This document shows positions 25,047 to 35,770 of a stretch of DNA of 64,000 nucleotides, piece by piece. Source of the DNA: Chlorops oryzae (Eukaryota; Arthropoda; Insecta; Diptera; Chloropidae); NCBI GenBank assembly GCA_020466095.1, contig CM035807.1, positions 117,479,624 to 117,543,623 on the forward strand, written 5' to 3'. A program made the position numbers and the translations under genes. The stretch's first letter is position 1; each line of letters opens with the position of its first letter. The notes below the pieces were generated by a model. It did no database searches and had not been told where the DNA came from. It saw only the letters and a list, made by a program, of their open reading frames with translations.

Positions 25047-26347
25047 AGGACTGTCCCAGAAATAACTGTCCTTTTGTTTTTAGGCTATTTTTAAAAAAGT
25101 GTTAACTCTATAGCAACATATTTGGTACCTTAATAAAGTATAAATAATGCAGATTAAAAAAAAAAGTACTCATTCGTAAAATAAAAGAGCTACTGAAAAG
25201 ATGTCGTCTCAACAAGAAGAAAAGCGGAAAGCAATTATTTACAAACACCTGGAAAATCCAAACACCACGTACAAAAAGATCGCTAAGGAAGTTGGCGTGT
25301 GCGAGAAAACTGTCGGTAGGACCATAAAACGATACAGACAGCTTACCCCTTTATCAAAAACACTAGGATCAGGGAGAAAAAGTGGTCCAGCGAACCAAGC
25401 TGTGGCCCAGAACGTTAAGCGGCTGTTTACTCAGAATCCAGGCACTTCGGTTCGTGATATGGCAGCAAAAGCGGGAACATCGAAGTCAAGTGTTCAACGG
25501 AATAAAAAATTTTACAACCTAAGGAGCTATAAAGTACAAAAAGTACCTGATCGGTCAGAATATAAGGACGCCGAAGCCAGGAGGAGGGCTCGAAAACTGT
25601 ATCGCGATTACCTGCCCAAATTTGATTGCGTGATCATGGAAGATGAATCGTATTGCAAAGCGGATTTTAAGCAGTTACCTGGACACGGATATTATAATGC
25701 GGTTAGAAGGGGTGGAGCATCCTCTAAATTTACCACCGAAAAACATACCAAATTTCCAAAGAAATACATGGTGTGGCAGGCCATTTGCAAATGTGGCCTT
25801 CGAAGTAAGGAATTTGTGACGGATCGCACAATCAACACCGAAATTTACATCAGAGAGTGTCTGGACCGGCGTTTGCTGCCTTTTATACGTCAACACCAAG
25901 GTTCAGTACTATTTTGGCCTGTCCTAGCAACATCTCACTACGCCCAGAGAACGATGGATTGGTAACAAGCCAATAATGTCACTGTAGTATCAAGAGAAGC
26001 AAATCCTCCGAATTGCCCCCAACTTCGTCCAATCGAAAAATATTGGGTTTTAATGAAAAGGAACCTTAAGAAGACCAAACAAACTGCGAAGAACATCGAA
26101 ATATTTCGACATAAATGGCGTCGGGCATACACTAAGGTGAACGAAAGGTCGGTAAAAAACCTAATGGAGGACCTTAATAAAAAAGTGTATAATTTTTTTT
26201 AAGTGTATTTTTTTCAGTGTAATTAAAATTTTTATTTATTTTGTAATGTTCACTTAATAATAAACTGAAAGAATTTTTAAAAAAGCATCATTGGTTTTTT
26301 CGCAATAAAAAAAAAAACAAAAGGACAGATATTTCTGGGACAGTCTT
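25047..26347 (+). mobile_element. Tc1/mariner transposon, DD37E type, complete but inactive
   Basis: Inverted terminal repeats begin AGGACTGTCCCAGAAATAAC at the left and AAGACTGTCCCAGAAATATC (reverse strand) at the right; they run about 34 bp with two or three mismatches. TA lies immediately outside both ends (25045-25046 and 26348-26349), the expected target duplication. The length is 1301 bp, typical for this superfamily. A single transposase frame occupies 25201-26202. Confidence 0.95.
25201..26202 (+). pseudogene. DD37E mariner-like transposase, broken
   Basis: The frame covers 333 codons with one internal TAA at 25966-25968, after residue 255 (MDW*QANN). The first half carries a helix-turn-helix region (YKKIAKEVGVCEKTVGRTIK), and the GSGRK stretch near residue 60 fits the usual linker. 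The first catalytic Asp is in VIMEDESY, near residue 147. The second Asp should sit in FWPDLA but reads FWPVLA here, an Asp-to-Val change. The Glu is in PQLRPIEKYW. Counting 37 residues between the second acidic position and the Glu gives the DD37E class (ITmD37E-like; family assignment from motif spacing and the FWPxLATSHY and NPPNCPQLRP signatures). With a lost metal ligand and a nonsense codon it cannot be active. The 3' part stays in frame up to the natural stop, so decay looks recent. Confidence 0.95.
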
Positions 26348-27692
26348 TAAAAGGGCACATTTGCTCTTTCGTTGATATCATTTTTCACTCATTCTCGATG
26401 ATACCACATAGATCTGCTTTGGAAAACAAAACATTGGAAAAGCATAAGATTGAGGCAATAAAGACAATGCGAAAACTCGTTCGTAGAAGGGATCAAAACA
26501 AAAAGAAAATCGGACCCCTCGCCTCAACGCATTTTTCATCCTACGCTTTTACTGATATTCTGTCGTTTGCGTGCCGCACGTTAAGCACATACATATCTAA
26601 GTTTGTGTGTGTGCCTAAGTACATACAGTCGAATCTGGAATCAGGGATTCGAATCCCTGAAATAACGAACAGCTCGAAATAATTTGTTACACGGACTTTT
26701 GTAAATAACTTTATTTGTAAAACGTTATTCGCGGCTCCGCTTGAACTTTTAACATCATGTTCTATTTTTAATTGGATTGTTGAACAGATTTTTGATGTTT
26801 ATGAATGTCTTCATTGTAGAACAAAATATTGTAACTATAGTTTTAAGCGTCTTTATACTTAGTATTTAACTTAAAACTAACGGATCGGGAATCTAAGCTG
26901 GAGATTTTTTCTTTCCCTTTTTGACCTTTTTACTCAGCTCTTTTTCAACATTCGAACGTATTAAAGACAAAGCTTCTTCCACTTTCTCATTGATATTGCG
27001 ACAAAAGTTAAAGTCTCGATCGACATTTAACTCCGTGTTTTGATAACTTTCTAAAGTTAATATTTAACTTTTGACTATTTTCTGCAGTTCGCAGATCAAC
27101 TTTTTTCATATTCAAATTATAGATACTGGTATTTTGCACCCTCAGAAAGCTTCCAAGCGTGAACCCTTTTCGTATGAGAAATTGTTTCCACAGCTGTGCA
27201 AATTTTTCTGCTTGATCGCTCTGGTATGATTGAAATCCTCAATAAAGAACGCATACCTTTATAAAAGAGGAATAATTATTGAAGGATAAATTGAAGCGGG
27301 TTGTGTTTTGCTACAAAATATTTATCTGTATGATAAAAAAAAGTGCCTAAACTCCATTTATCAAAAGTGAATAATTCTGGATTTGTATTTGAAGTACCTA
27401 ATTCTGGAACGTTGAACTTTGCCTATAGTGGTATTCAAGCAACAGTGCAAATCGCAGTGTGCAATATTTGCACTGCTTTTTTTGTACGCAAATTGACAAG
27501 TGCAAATATTGCACACTGCGTTTGCACTGTTGCTTGAATACCACTTATATTTCAAATTGAATTTTGACATATCGCCGAAAGCTGCCACAACATTGATGCT
27601 ACATAGACAGGGTGCAAGCGTTCGGACGCAATATGCTTAACGATCGCGAAGTTAAAATGAATTTCTTTTGGTTTTTACAGAAGTAACTCAAA
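26348..27692. other. 5' flank of the RUS1-family gene
   Basis: No coding exon is recognised. From 26661 on, the sequence is duplicated at 29204. It includes the dispersed repeat shared with the start of the window (26628-26710) and a 118-bp hairpin (27428-27545). An acceptor-like TTTTTACAG ends at 27680, so a 5' UTR exon may be spliced to the start exon. Confidence 0.55.
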
Positions 27693-29203
27693 ATGCGAGT
27701 CCATTTTCGTGAGCAATATGGGTCAAAAGGTGAAGAAGTCCTTTATGTAACTCCTGCAGGTAAAGATTCTTGAACAATTTTTAGTGTATTGATTTAATTA
27801 TTCGAAACCGTTATTTAAAATTTATATATAGACCAAACCAGAATTGTACGTGTCCCTTTGCGAGGAGATAAATTGATTTATCAAGAAAAGTTTTTCCTGA
27901 TTCGTTGGCTACAGATTGTGTTCTTGCCCAAGGGTTATCCGGACTCAGTAAGCGAAGATTATGTAGCATATCAGGTATGAGAAGAACATGTGAACCAAAA
28001 ATTGAAAAAATTTAGAATTTTATTTTTACAGATATGGGACACAGTACAAGCTTTTTGCAGTACGATTTGTGGAACTTTATGCACGCACGCTATACTTCAA
28101 GGAATAGGTGTAGGAAAGGATAACGCAAATGCTTATTCAGCTACAGTGACTTGGATAATGAAAGAAGGCAGTGGTCATCTGGGAAGGATTCTATTTTCAT
28201 GGTGGAAAGGCTCTCAGCTAGATGTGGATTCAAAAAAGTGGCGCTTGCGAGCTGATTTCCTAAACGATATTGCGATGGGAGTGGAGATTTATGTTCTTCC
28301 AAAATATCCTCATATAAGCACTCAAATCTTGTGTGTCTCAACAGTTCTAAAATCCATTGTAGGAGTTGCGGGTATGCATACAATTTTTTATTATAATTAT
28401 CACAATTCGACCTTTTAACCCATTTTAACGGCAATCCTAATCGAATTTTAAAAATCTTTTTTTAAAAAGTCTTTGCGCTGATATATGTACTAGAACTCTT
28501 GATATTTTTCGAATAGTTCGATTAATCGAATGGTTGTCGTACGCCCAAATATCAATCGAATATCACTATTCAAATATTTGGTCATTCCAGCGCCGTAGCA
28601 ATTCTGTTTTGCGTGAGGGGGAAAATTATTTTTCCAATCTGCGTGGGGGGGGGCAAAATTATTTTTTCAATTTTATTCATGGGCAAAACGAAAATGCGTG
28701 GGGGGCAAAGCCCCCTCTTTCCCCTATGGTTGCTACGGCACTGGGTCATTCTTGATTATTCGAATAATCGCCATGCTACGAGTACGCGACAAACCGCGTA
28801 AATCGAGAATCAAGTGTATTCGAATAGTTGTTGAGATGATTGTTGAGACAATTATTCGAATAATATACACACTGCGACTATTTGAATAAATTTAAAACCC
28901 AATTTAAACCCCAGTCGTTAGTTGTCAAAAATAGATTTCAATTTTTACGTCTTCCTTTTTTTCAAGAATTGAAAAGCAAATGAAAAATAATCATCGACAA
29001 TGAGCAACTATTCGAATAATCGTCAATGACAGATTATTCGAATACTGCTAGTCGAATTTTTGTGTTCGACTTTTATACATTCGATTTAGGCTAGGCGCCA
29101 CTACTCAATTTTCAGTTGGCCAATTTTTAGTTGGAAAAGTGCTCTTGCGCGCCGACTATACAATTTAAAATTGGGTAGTTTCAATTCAATTAAATTGCCT
29201 ACT
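26661..29203 (+). repeat. Tandem duplication unit, copy 1 (2543 bp)
   Basis: From AATAACGAACAGCTCGAAAT to AAATTGCCTACT the unit repeats almost letter for letter at 29204-31722. It contains the 5' flank, the first three coding exons and part of intron 3 of the RUS1-family gene. This copy has intact exons and full splice sites. Confidence 0.95.
27428..27545. repeat. Hairpin in duplicated 5' flank, copy 1
   Basis: AGTGGTATTCAAGCAACAGT is mirrored by ACTGTTGCTTGAATACCACT at the other end, with GTGCAATATTTGCAC inside as a further palindrome. The outer arms are perfect over about 24 bp. It is probably a small MITE and lies 148 bp before the start codon. The second copy at 29969-30085 differs by a few bases (ACAATGG for ACACTGC). 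Confidence 0.85.
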
Positions 29204-32200
29204 AATAACGAACAGCTCGAAATAATTTGTTACACGGACTTTTGTAAATAACTTTATTTGTAAAACGTTATTCGCGCTCCGCTTGAACTTTTAACATCAT
29301 GTTCTATTTTTAATTGGATTGTTGAACAGATTTTTGATGATTATGAATGTCTTCATTGTAGAACAAAATATTGTAACTATAGTTTTAAGCGTCTTTATAC
29401 TTAGTATTTAACTTAAAACTAACGGATCGGGAATCTAAGCTGGAGATTTTTTCTTTCCCTTTTTGACCTTTTTACTCAGCTCTTTTTCAACATTCGAACG
29501 TATTAAAGACAAAGCTTCTTCCACTTTCTCATTGATATTGCGACAAAAGTTAAAGTCTCGATCGACATTTAACTCCGTGTTTTGATAACTTTCTAAAGTT
29601 AATATTTAACTTTTGACTATTTTCTGCAGTTCGCAGATCAACTTTTTTCATATTCAAATTATAGATACTGGTATTTTGCACCCTCAGAAAGCTTCCAAGC
29701 GTGAACCCTTTTCGTATGAGAAATTGTTTCCACAGCTGTGCAAATTTTTCTGCTTGATCGCTCTGGTATGATTGAAATCCTCAATAAAGAACGCATACCT
29801 TTATAAAAGAGGAATAATTATTGAAGGATAAATTGAAGCGGGTTGTGTTTTGCTACAAAATATTTATCTGTATGATAAAAAAAAGTGCCTAAACTCCATT
29901 TATCAAAAGTGAATAATTCTGGATTTGTATTTGAAGTACCTAATTCTGGAACGTTGAACTTTGCCTATAGTGGTATTCAAGCAACAGTGCAAATCGCAGT
30001 GTGCAATATTTGCACTGCTTTTTTTGTACGCAAATTGACAAGTGCAAATATTGCACAATGGTTTGCACTGTTGCTTGAATACCACTTATATTTCAAATTG
30101 AATTTTGACATATCGCCGAAAGCTGCCACAACATTGATGCTACATAGACAGGGTGCAAGCGTTCGGACGCAATATGCTTAACGATCGCGAAGTTAAAATG
30201 AATTTCTTTTGGTTTTTACAGAAGTAACTCAAAATGCGAGTCCATTTTCGTGAGCAATATGGGTCAAAAGGTGAAGAAGTCCTTTATGTAACTCCTGCAG
30301 GTAAAGATTCTTGAACAATTTTTAGTGTATTGATTTAATTATTCGAAACCGTTATTTAAAATTTATATATAGACCAAACCAGAATTGTACGTGTCCCTTT
30401 GCGAGGAGATAAATTGATTTATCAAGAAAAGTTTTTCCTGATTCGTTGGCTACAGATTGTGTTCTTGCCCAAGGGTTATCCGGACTCAGTAAGCGAAGAT
30501 TATGTAGCATATCAGGTATGAGAAGAACATGTGAACCAAAAATTGAAAAAATTTAGAATTTTATTTTTACAGATATGGGACACAGTACAAGCTTTTTGCA
30601 GTACGATTTGTGGAACTTTATGCACGCACGCTATACTTCAAGGAATAGGTGTAGGAAAGGATAACGCAAAGCTTATTCAGCTACAGTGACTTGGATAATG
30701 AAATGAAGGCAGTGGTCATCTGGGAAGGATTCTATTTTCATGGTGGAAAGGCTCTCAGCTAGATGTGGATTCAAAAAAGTGGCGCTTGCGAGCTGATTTC
30801 CTAAACGATATTGCGATGGAGTGGAGATTTATGTTCTTCCAAAATATCCTCATATGCACTCAAATCTTGTGTGTCTCAACAGTTCTGAAAATCCATTGTA
30901 GGAGTTGCGGGTATGCATACAATGTTTTTATTATAATTATCACAATTCGACCTTTTAACCCATTTTAACGGCAATCCTAATCGAATTTTAAAAATCTTTT
31001 TTAAAAAGTCTTTGCGCTGATATGTACTAGAACTCTTGATATTTTTCGAATAGTTCGATTAATCGAATGGTATTCGTACGCCCTATATCAATCGAATTAC
31101 GTCAATCTAATGATTTTACAACGCTCTGTAGCAATTCTGTTTTGCGTGAGGGAAAATTATTTTTCCAACTCTGGGTTTGCAATATTATTATCAATTTATC
31201 ATGGGCAAAACGAAATGCGTGGGGGCAAAGCCCCCTCTTTCCCCTATGGTTGCTACGGCACTGGGTCATTCTTGATTATTCGAATAATCGCCATGCTACG
31301 AGTACGCGACAAACCGCGTAAATCGAGAATCAAGTGTATTCGAATAGTTGTTGAGATGATTGTTGAGACAATTATTCGAATATATCACACTGCGACTATT
31401 TGAATAAATTTAAAACCCAATTTAAACCCCAGTCGTTAGTTGTCAAAAATAGATTTCAATTTTTACGTCTTCCTTTTTTTCAAGAATTGAAAAGCAAATG
31501 AAAAATAATCATCGACAATGAGCAACTATTCGAATAATCGTCAATGACAGATTATTCGAATACTGCTAGTCGAATTTTTGTGTTCGACTTTTATACATTC
31601 GATTTAGGCTAGGCGCCAACTACTCAATTTTCAGTTGGCCAATTTTTAGTTGGAAAAGTGCTCTTGCGCGCCGACTATACAATTTAAAATTGGGTAGTTT
31701 CAATTCAATTAAATTGCCTACTCAATTGATCGAATATCAAAAACTCTAATATGTACTCGCAAACATTATTCAAAACTTTCATATGAACGATCGAGAAAGC
31801 AATTTCTAATGGAACCTTAATTTTTATATAGCAAGAGCTAAAAATTTATATGAATTAAAATGTAGTGAAATTTTTTTGCGACCAGGGCACTTGATTAAAA
31901 TAGCTCCTCGGTTGAAAAATGAGTTAAGACGTTAGTACTTGCAATTATTAGTTAGATTTTTGTTTGTGCTGCTTTAAAATTTTTCGAATTCTAACCCGAT
32001 GATTCTTAAAACTTGAATCTTCTATTAGAGTAAGAAATTGCATGGAGTTCTTTTAAAAAAAATTTTTTAATATAATCTTGCACACTAAACGATTTAAAAT
32101 CCTAATTCATAGGCGGAGCAACGCGTTCAGCACTCACTCAACATCACGCGATTCGCGGTAATCTTGCTGATGTAGCTTCCAAGGACTCTAGTCAGGAAAC

Positions 32201-32933
32201 GTGTGTAAACCTAATTGCTTCCATCATTGGTCTCTACTTACTTACAATCATTAAAAATCCTATGTAAGTAATAACCGTTTTAAATGTGAAAATATTTAAC
32301 TAATGAAAGTCCCTATTTAGGGTTCTTTATATAGTTTTTTCTGTAGTTATTTTTTTACATCTTTATGCAAACTTAAAAGCTGTGAAAGCTGTATGCTTGC
32401 GAACCTTTAATGAATCTCGTTACTTGATTGCTTTGGAAGAGTATTTTCGTTCAGGTCGGATGCTAACTCCTCAACAGGTCAACCAGTTAGAGCGTGTGAC
32501 GATCGGAAAAACCGTATCTGTTTCTCTGGATATACGTTTGGGATTATCTATTAAACATTTAGTCGATGAGTTCCAAAGCAGCAATATTGTCGAAAACATT
32601 ATTTCCTCATTCGAACCGCATGAGCATTTTATCATAGCAGAGAGCAAAAAGTTTTTGGGGGTTTATTTTCATTTTGATACTCGCCCAATGGATGTGCTCA
32701 AGGCTTATTTTTTTGCGGTTTCATTTTTGCAGGATCGAAACCAAATTAAAGAAAAATATTGGGAAATACAAGCAAAGTGGCAAGAATTTGTAAGTCATGC
32801 CCAACAAGAAGGTACATTTTAGTTATTATTTTTTAAAAATATGTTATAAACTTCTTATCATTTCTCCGAAGGTTGGTCAACTTCTCATCATCTTTTAATG
32901 GTTGATGAATTTCGTTTAGAATGGAAGGCGTAG
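27693..32933 (+). CDS. RUSF1: RUS1-family (DUF647, RUSF1/C16orf58) membrane protein
   Basis: Exons 27693-27759, 27832-27974, 28032-28371, 32113-32263, 32321-32811 and 32872-32933 join with phases 1, 0, 1, 2 and 1 and end at TAG: 417 residues, close to other animal members. The ATG is preceded in frame by TAA. Family hallmarks are VFLPKGYPDSVSEDYVAYQ, IWDTVQAF, GIGVG, ATVTWIMKEG, WWKGSQLD, ADFLNDIA and ADVASKDSSQETCVNL; the C-terminus GWSTSHHLLMVDEFRLEW also fits. Hydrophobic stretches at residues about 215-250 (IASIIGLYLLTII, VLYIVFSVVIFLHLY) suggest membrane insertion. RUS proteins are conserved from plants (root UV-B sensitive) to humans; the molecular role is poorly known. A decayed second copy of exons 1-3 lies inside intron 3 at 30234-30910, so the intron is 3.7 kb and the intact copy must skip over the broken one. 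Confidence 0.93.
29969..30085. repeat. Hairpin in duplicated 5' flank, copy 2
   Basis: This is the copy-2 counterpart of the hairpin at 27428-27545, with the same outer arms. Its inner right arm has lost one base and changed two (GCACAATGGTTTGCAC), so the stem is less perfect. Confidence 0.85.
30234..30910 (+). pseudogene. Duplicated RUSF1 exons 1-3, exon 3 frameshifted
   Basis: Exons 30234-30300 and 30373-30515 are intact copies of exons 1 and 2. Exon 3 (30573-30910) has at least five indels against copy 1: a missing T near 30669, an extra T near 30703, a missing G near 30819, two missing bases near 30855 and an extra G near 30887. The first puts a TGA in frame within seven codons. Splice sites are kept. 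Either this is a partial gene duplicate that decayed in exon 3, or the indels are uncorrected sequencing errors in a duplicated or haplotypic contig segment. Lying closer to exons 4-6 than the intact copy, it could be spliced in and spoil the transcript. Confidence 0.85.
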
Positions 32934-33394
32934 AAGTGTTCAAATTTGGACTTCAGCGTAAATCTGCAGAAATATTTATTTCTGATTAACTCTAAAGGAC
33001 TTTTTTTTTAATACCATCGGCTTCGTTGAATTATGTGTACTTTTAGGTTTAGTCGGGTTTAGCTATTTTCAAAATTAAGAGCGCTTAAAACATCCGTGAA
33101 TGAATTTACTTTTATTTTAAAATAAATTCAAAACCTCATTCGGACCAATTTAAATAATTTTCAAATTGCTGATAAAAAATCGAAATTATCTTAAAATCCT
33201 AATTGTGGAAGTTGTTGGAAATTAGTACAGCATCTTAAATATGCAAATTATCTAAAATCTACTCGAATTTTGCTAACGACTTTATAGTTTAAAGTTCTGC
33301 TTTAAGCGTCAATATTCTGTAAATAGAAAATAAAAAATAAAAAAGATAACATTAATATATCTTTACAAAAGAAAAAGGCCGAGAGAGGTCAGAA

Positions 33395-34150
33395 AATTAT
33401 TTTCCTTTGGTTAAATTTACATAAACCACAGTTTGCAAATTCAAAATTGATTTCTCACTATTTAATTGAGTATTCGCTGAGAAACAAATTGTCCTCTAAG
33501 GGTATACAAATTTGATTAAACACATCCGCTAAATTCGCAAAATTTGTTTTACTTTTTGAATTGAGTATTTCGCATCTAATAAATTTCCTCTAAGGGTAAA
33601 ATTTGATCAAGACCACCATCCAGCGAAATTCGCGAAAATATTGATTTTCACTATTTTGAATTGAGTATTTCGCAGTTAAACAAAATGTCCTCTAAGGGTT
33701 AAATTTATCAAGACCACACATTCGCGAAATTCGCCGAAATTATCCTGATTTTCACTATTTTTAATTGAGTATTTCGCAGCTAAACAAAATGTCACTCTAA
33801 GGTTAAAATTGATCAAGACCACCATCCGCGAAATTCGCAATAATTTTTTCTTCACTATTTTGAATTGAGTTTTACGCAGTTAACAAAATGTCCTCTACGG
33901 TATAAATTTATGACCATGACCACCATCCGAAATTCGCAAAAAATTAATTACTATTTGTAATAGAGGTTTTCGCAGCTAGACAAAAATGTCTCAGTTAGCG
34001 GTTCAAATTTTGCACCATGAGGAGCCATTCAAATTCGCAAAAATTATTTTCACTATTTTGGATTGAGGTTTTCGCAGCTAGACAAAATGCTCCTCACTTA
34101 CAGGTTAATCAATTTGACCATGACCACCATTCGCGAAATTTTTCGCTTAA
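33395..34150. repeat. Tandem repeat, period about 100 bp, seven copies
   Basis: The phrase AATTGAGTATTTCGCAG recurs at about 33463, 33559, 33659, 33763, 33863, 33959 and 34061 (spacing 96-104). Each copy also carries CAAAATGTCCTCTAAGGGT, ACCACCATCCGCGAAATTCG and TTTTCACTATTTT. Copies differ mostly by one-base indels. It is a minisatellite-like array with no open frame. Confidence 0.92.
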
Positions 34151-34482
34151 CACTCATACTACGAGTTTCTAGAAGCTAAATTCGAAGTACAGTTAAGGTT
34201 AATAGTACTATCCAAGCTAGAAGCAACGAAAACGCAGTGTAATTTTTGTAAGGTAATGTTTTAACAGTGATTTAATTCTGAGGAAAAGGTATTGTGCAAT
34301 CGGCTTAGCCGATGTAAACTTCTTTACTTGTTTTTTTACTCTTTTCGAAAACTTTGAGTTTTTCTCTTCAATTTGATACCATGGTTGCTAAAAAAAAAAA
34401 TTCACAATCAATGCAAAACTAAGATTTGAAAATAATTATTTTGTATTTTTGACTCCCAGAACAGTTATTTTAACCACATTTA

Positions 34483-34584
34483 TTGAGCACACTTTTAGGC
34501 ATCATGAGAAAAAGAAAAATCTAAGTTTAAAAATTTCTGAATAGTGTTTTAGTTTTACATATACGCCTAAAAGTATGCTCACCA
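34483..34584. mobile_element. Short hairpin element
   Basis: TTGAGCACACTTTTAGGC at the left pairs with GCCTAAAAGTATGCTCACCAA at the right (two mismatches). The ~60-bp centre has no feature. Probably a small MITE. Confidence 0.6.
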
Positions 34585-35083
34585 ATTCAGTCGAATTCTT
34601 TCCGCGCCTCTAGCTCCTTGCGAGTGCAAGATGAAGCCCCCTTTCCAAACAAATTTTTGCTTGTATGGGTTCCCCCTATCACCTTCTTTTTTTTTTTGAT
34701 CCATTGAGTATGGAACACCCTGTATAGTATTTATATGCATATTCATAGGCATTTGTTTGTTGGCAAATGTACAACTGTTCTATGAAACAAGAGAAGAACG
34801 CCCTCTATTAGCAGTTTTGAAACTTATGTTGCGCTCAAACCTTATTTTGTGCTCAAACCTAACCTAACTCTTAAGAGTGTATTGAGTCATAAAAATTCAT
34901 CAAAAGCTTTCATCAAATATAAAGAAAAATTTCGTACACTGAATATGTAAATGTTTCCTGATTTTCCGTGCAAAGGTTTATTTTTTTTGTACATTAGTAT
35001 TAGTAATTTTTTTTTTACTTCCTAATATCTTCGACCTCAATTTTATATTTTATGGTTTTTTGCAAATGCTTGTATATACGCTT

Positions 35084-35232
35084 TTTACACGTTAAGACAT
35101 TTCGATAACGAAAAACACTTTTTGTTGACTAGGGACGCACGCGGTTGTAGTATGGGAGCGTTTTTCTTTCTTCCCCCTGCTTCCCTTGCCAACGAAAATT
35201 TGTTTCAATATCAAAATGTCTTAACGTGTAAA
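35084..35232. mobile_element. MITE with TTTACACGTTAAGACATTT ends
   Basis: TTTACACGTTAAGACATTT and its exact reverse complement AAATGTCTTAACGTGTAAA enclose 149 bp. It lies about 540 bp upstream of the PIWI start codon, so it may be in the promoter region. Confidence 0.8.
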
Positions 35233-35770
35233 TAGCGTAATAGTCTGAGTCTTTACGCGAATACCAGTGTATAGGCCATAACACGATTATTATGAAAAAG
35301 ATCTGGCAGCCGCGCTAGCAAGTACCAGTATAATAAGTACTTGGTACCAAATCATAAGTATCGACTACATACCGGCATTTGCTTCAACTCAAACATTTCT
35401 TATCTAAATTAGTGAAGCCGAAAACGACGCTAAGTTCCTAGTGCTCTTGGAAGTTAGAAAATTTAAACTTTATTTTCAGCGCTGTGGTATTTAAATCCTG
35501 TAAGTATATTCGATATTTCTGTAGATTTTTTGTTAGATATTCATTGCGAAGGTGTATCGTGTACGCAATTAATATTTAAATAAATAGCTGAACCATAATT
35601 ATAAAAATTTATCGCCATTTTGAAAAATCAAACAAGCGGTAAATTTTTGTTGAGTGTTGTCGGCATCTTACGCTTCTCCGATGTAAGAAAATTTATGAAA
35701 ATGACAAAATTATATAAAATTTCATCCCTAATCCTAAAATTATTCCATTTATTTCAGTTCATAATTCATA

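Larger units (their letters stand above)
29204..31722 (+). repeat. Tandem duplication unit, copy 2 (2519 bp)
   Basis: This is a direct repeat of 26661-29203, shorter by 24 bp through scattered small indels. The junction reads GCCTACT|AATAACGAACAG, so the two units touch with no filler. Differences are concentrated in the second half (from about 30660 on); the first kilobase is nearly identical. Confidence 0.95.
32934..35770. other. Intergenic region between RUSF1 and the PIWI gene
   Basis: It contains the RUSF1 3' end (AATAAA-like motifs near 33120 and 33320), the ~100-bp tandem repeat at 33395-34150, and hairpins at 34483-34584 and 35084-35232. The last ~400 bp before 35771 should hold the PIWI promoter and 5' UTR; TTTATTTCAG ends at 35758, so a 5' UTR intron is likely. 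Confidence 0.55.

Noticed and set aside
33395..34150. Regular repeats considered as a CRISPR array
   Set aside because: The whole ~100-bp unit repeats, with no conserved-repeat/unique-spacer pattern, and the setting is a eukaryotic nuclear genome.
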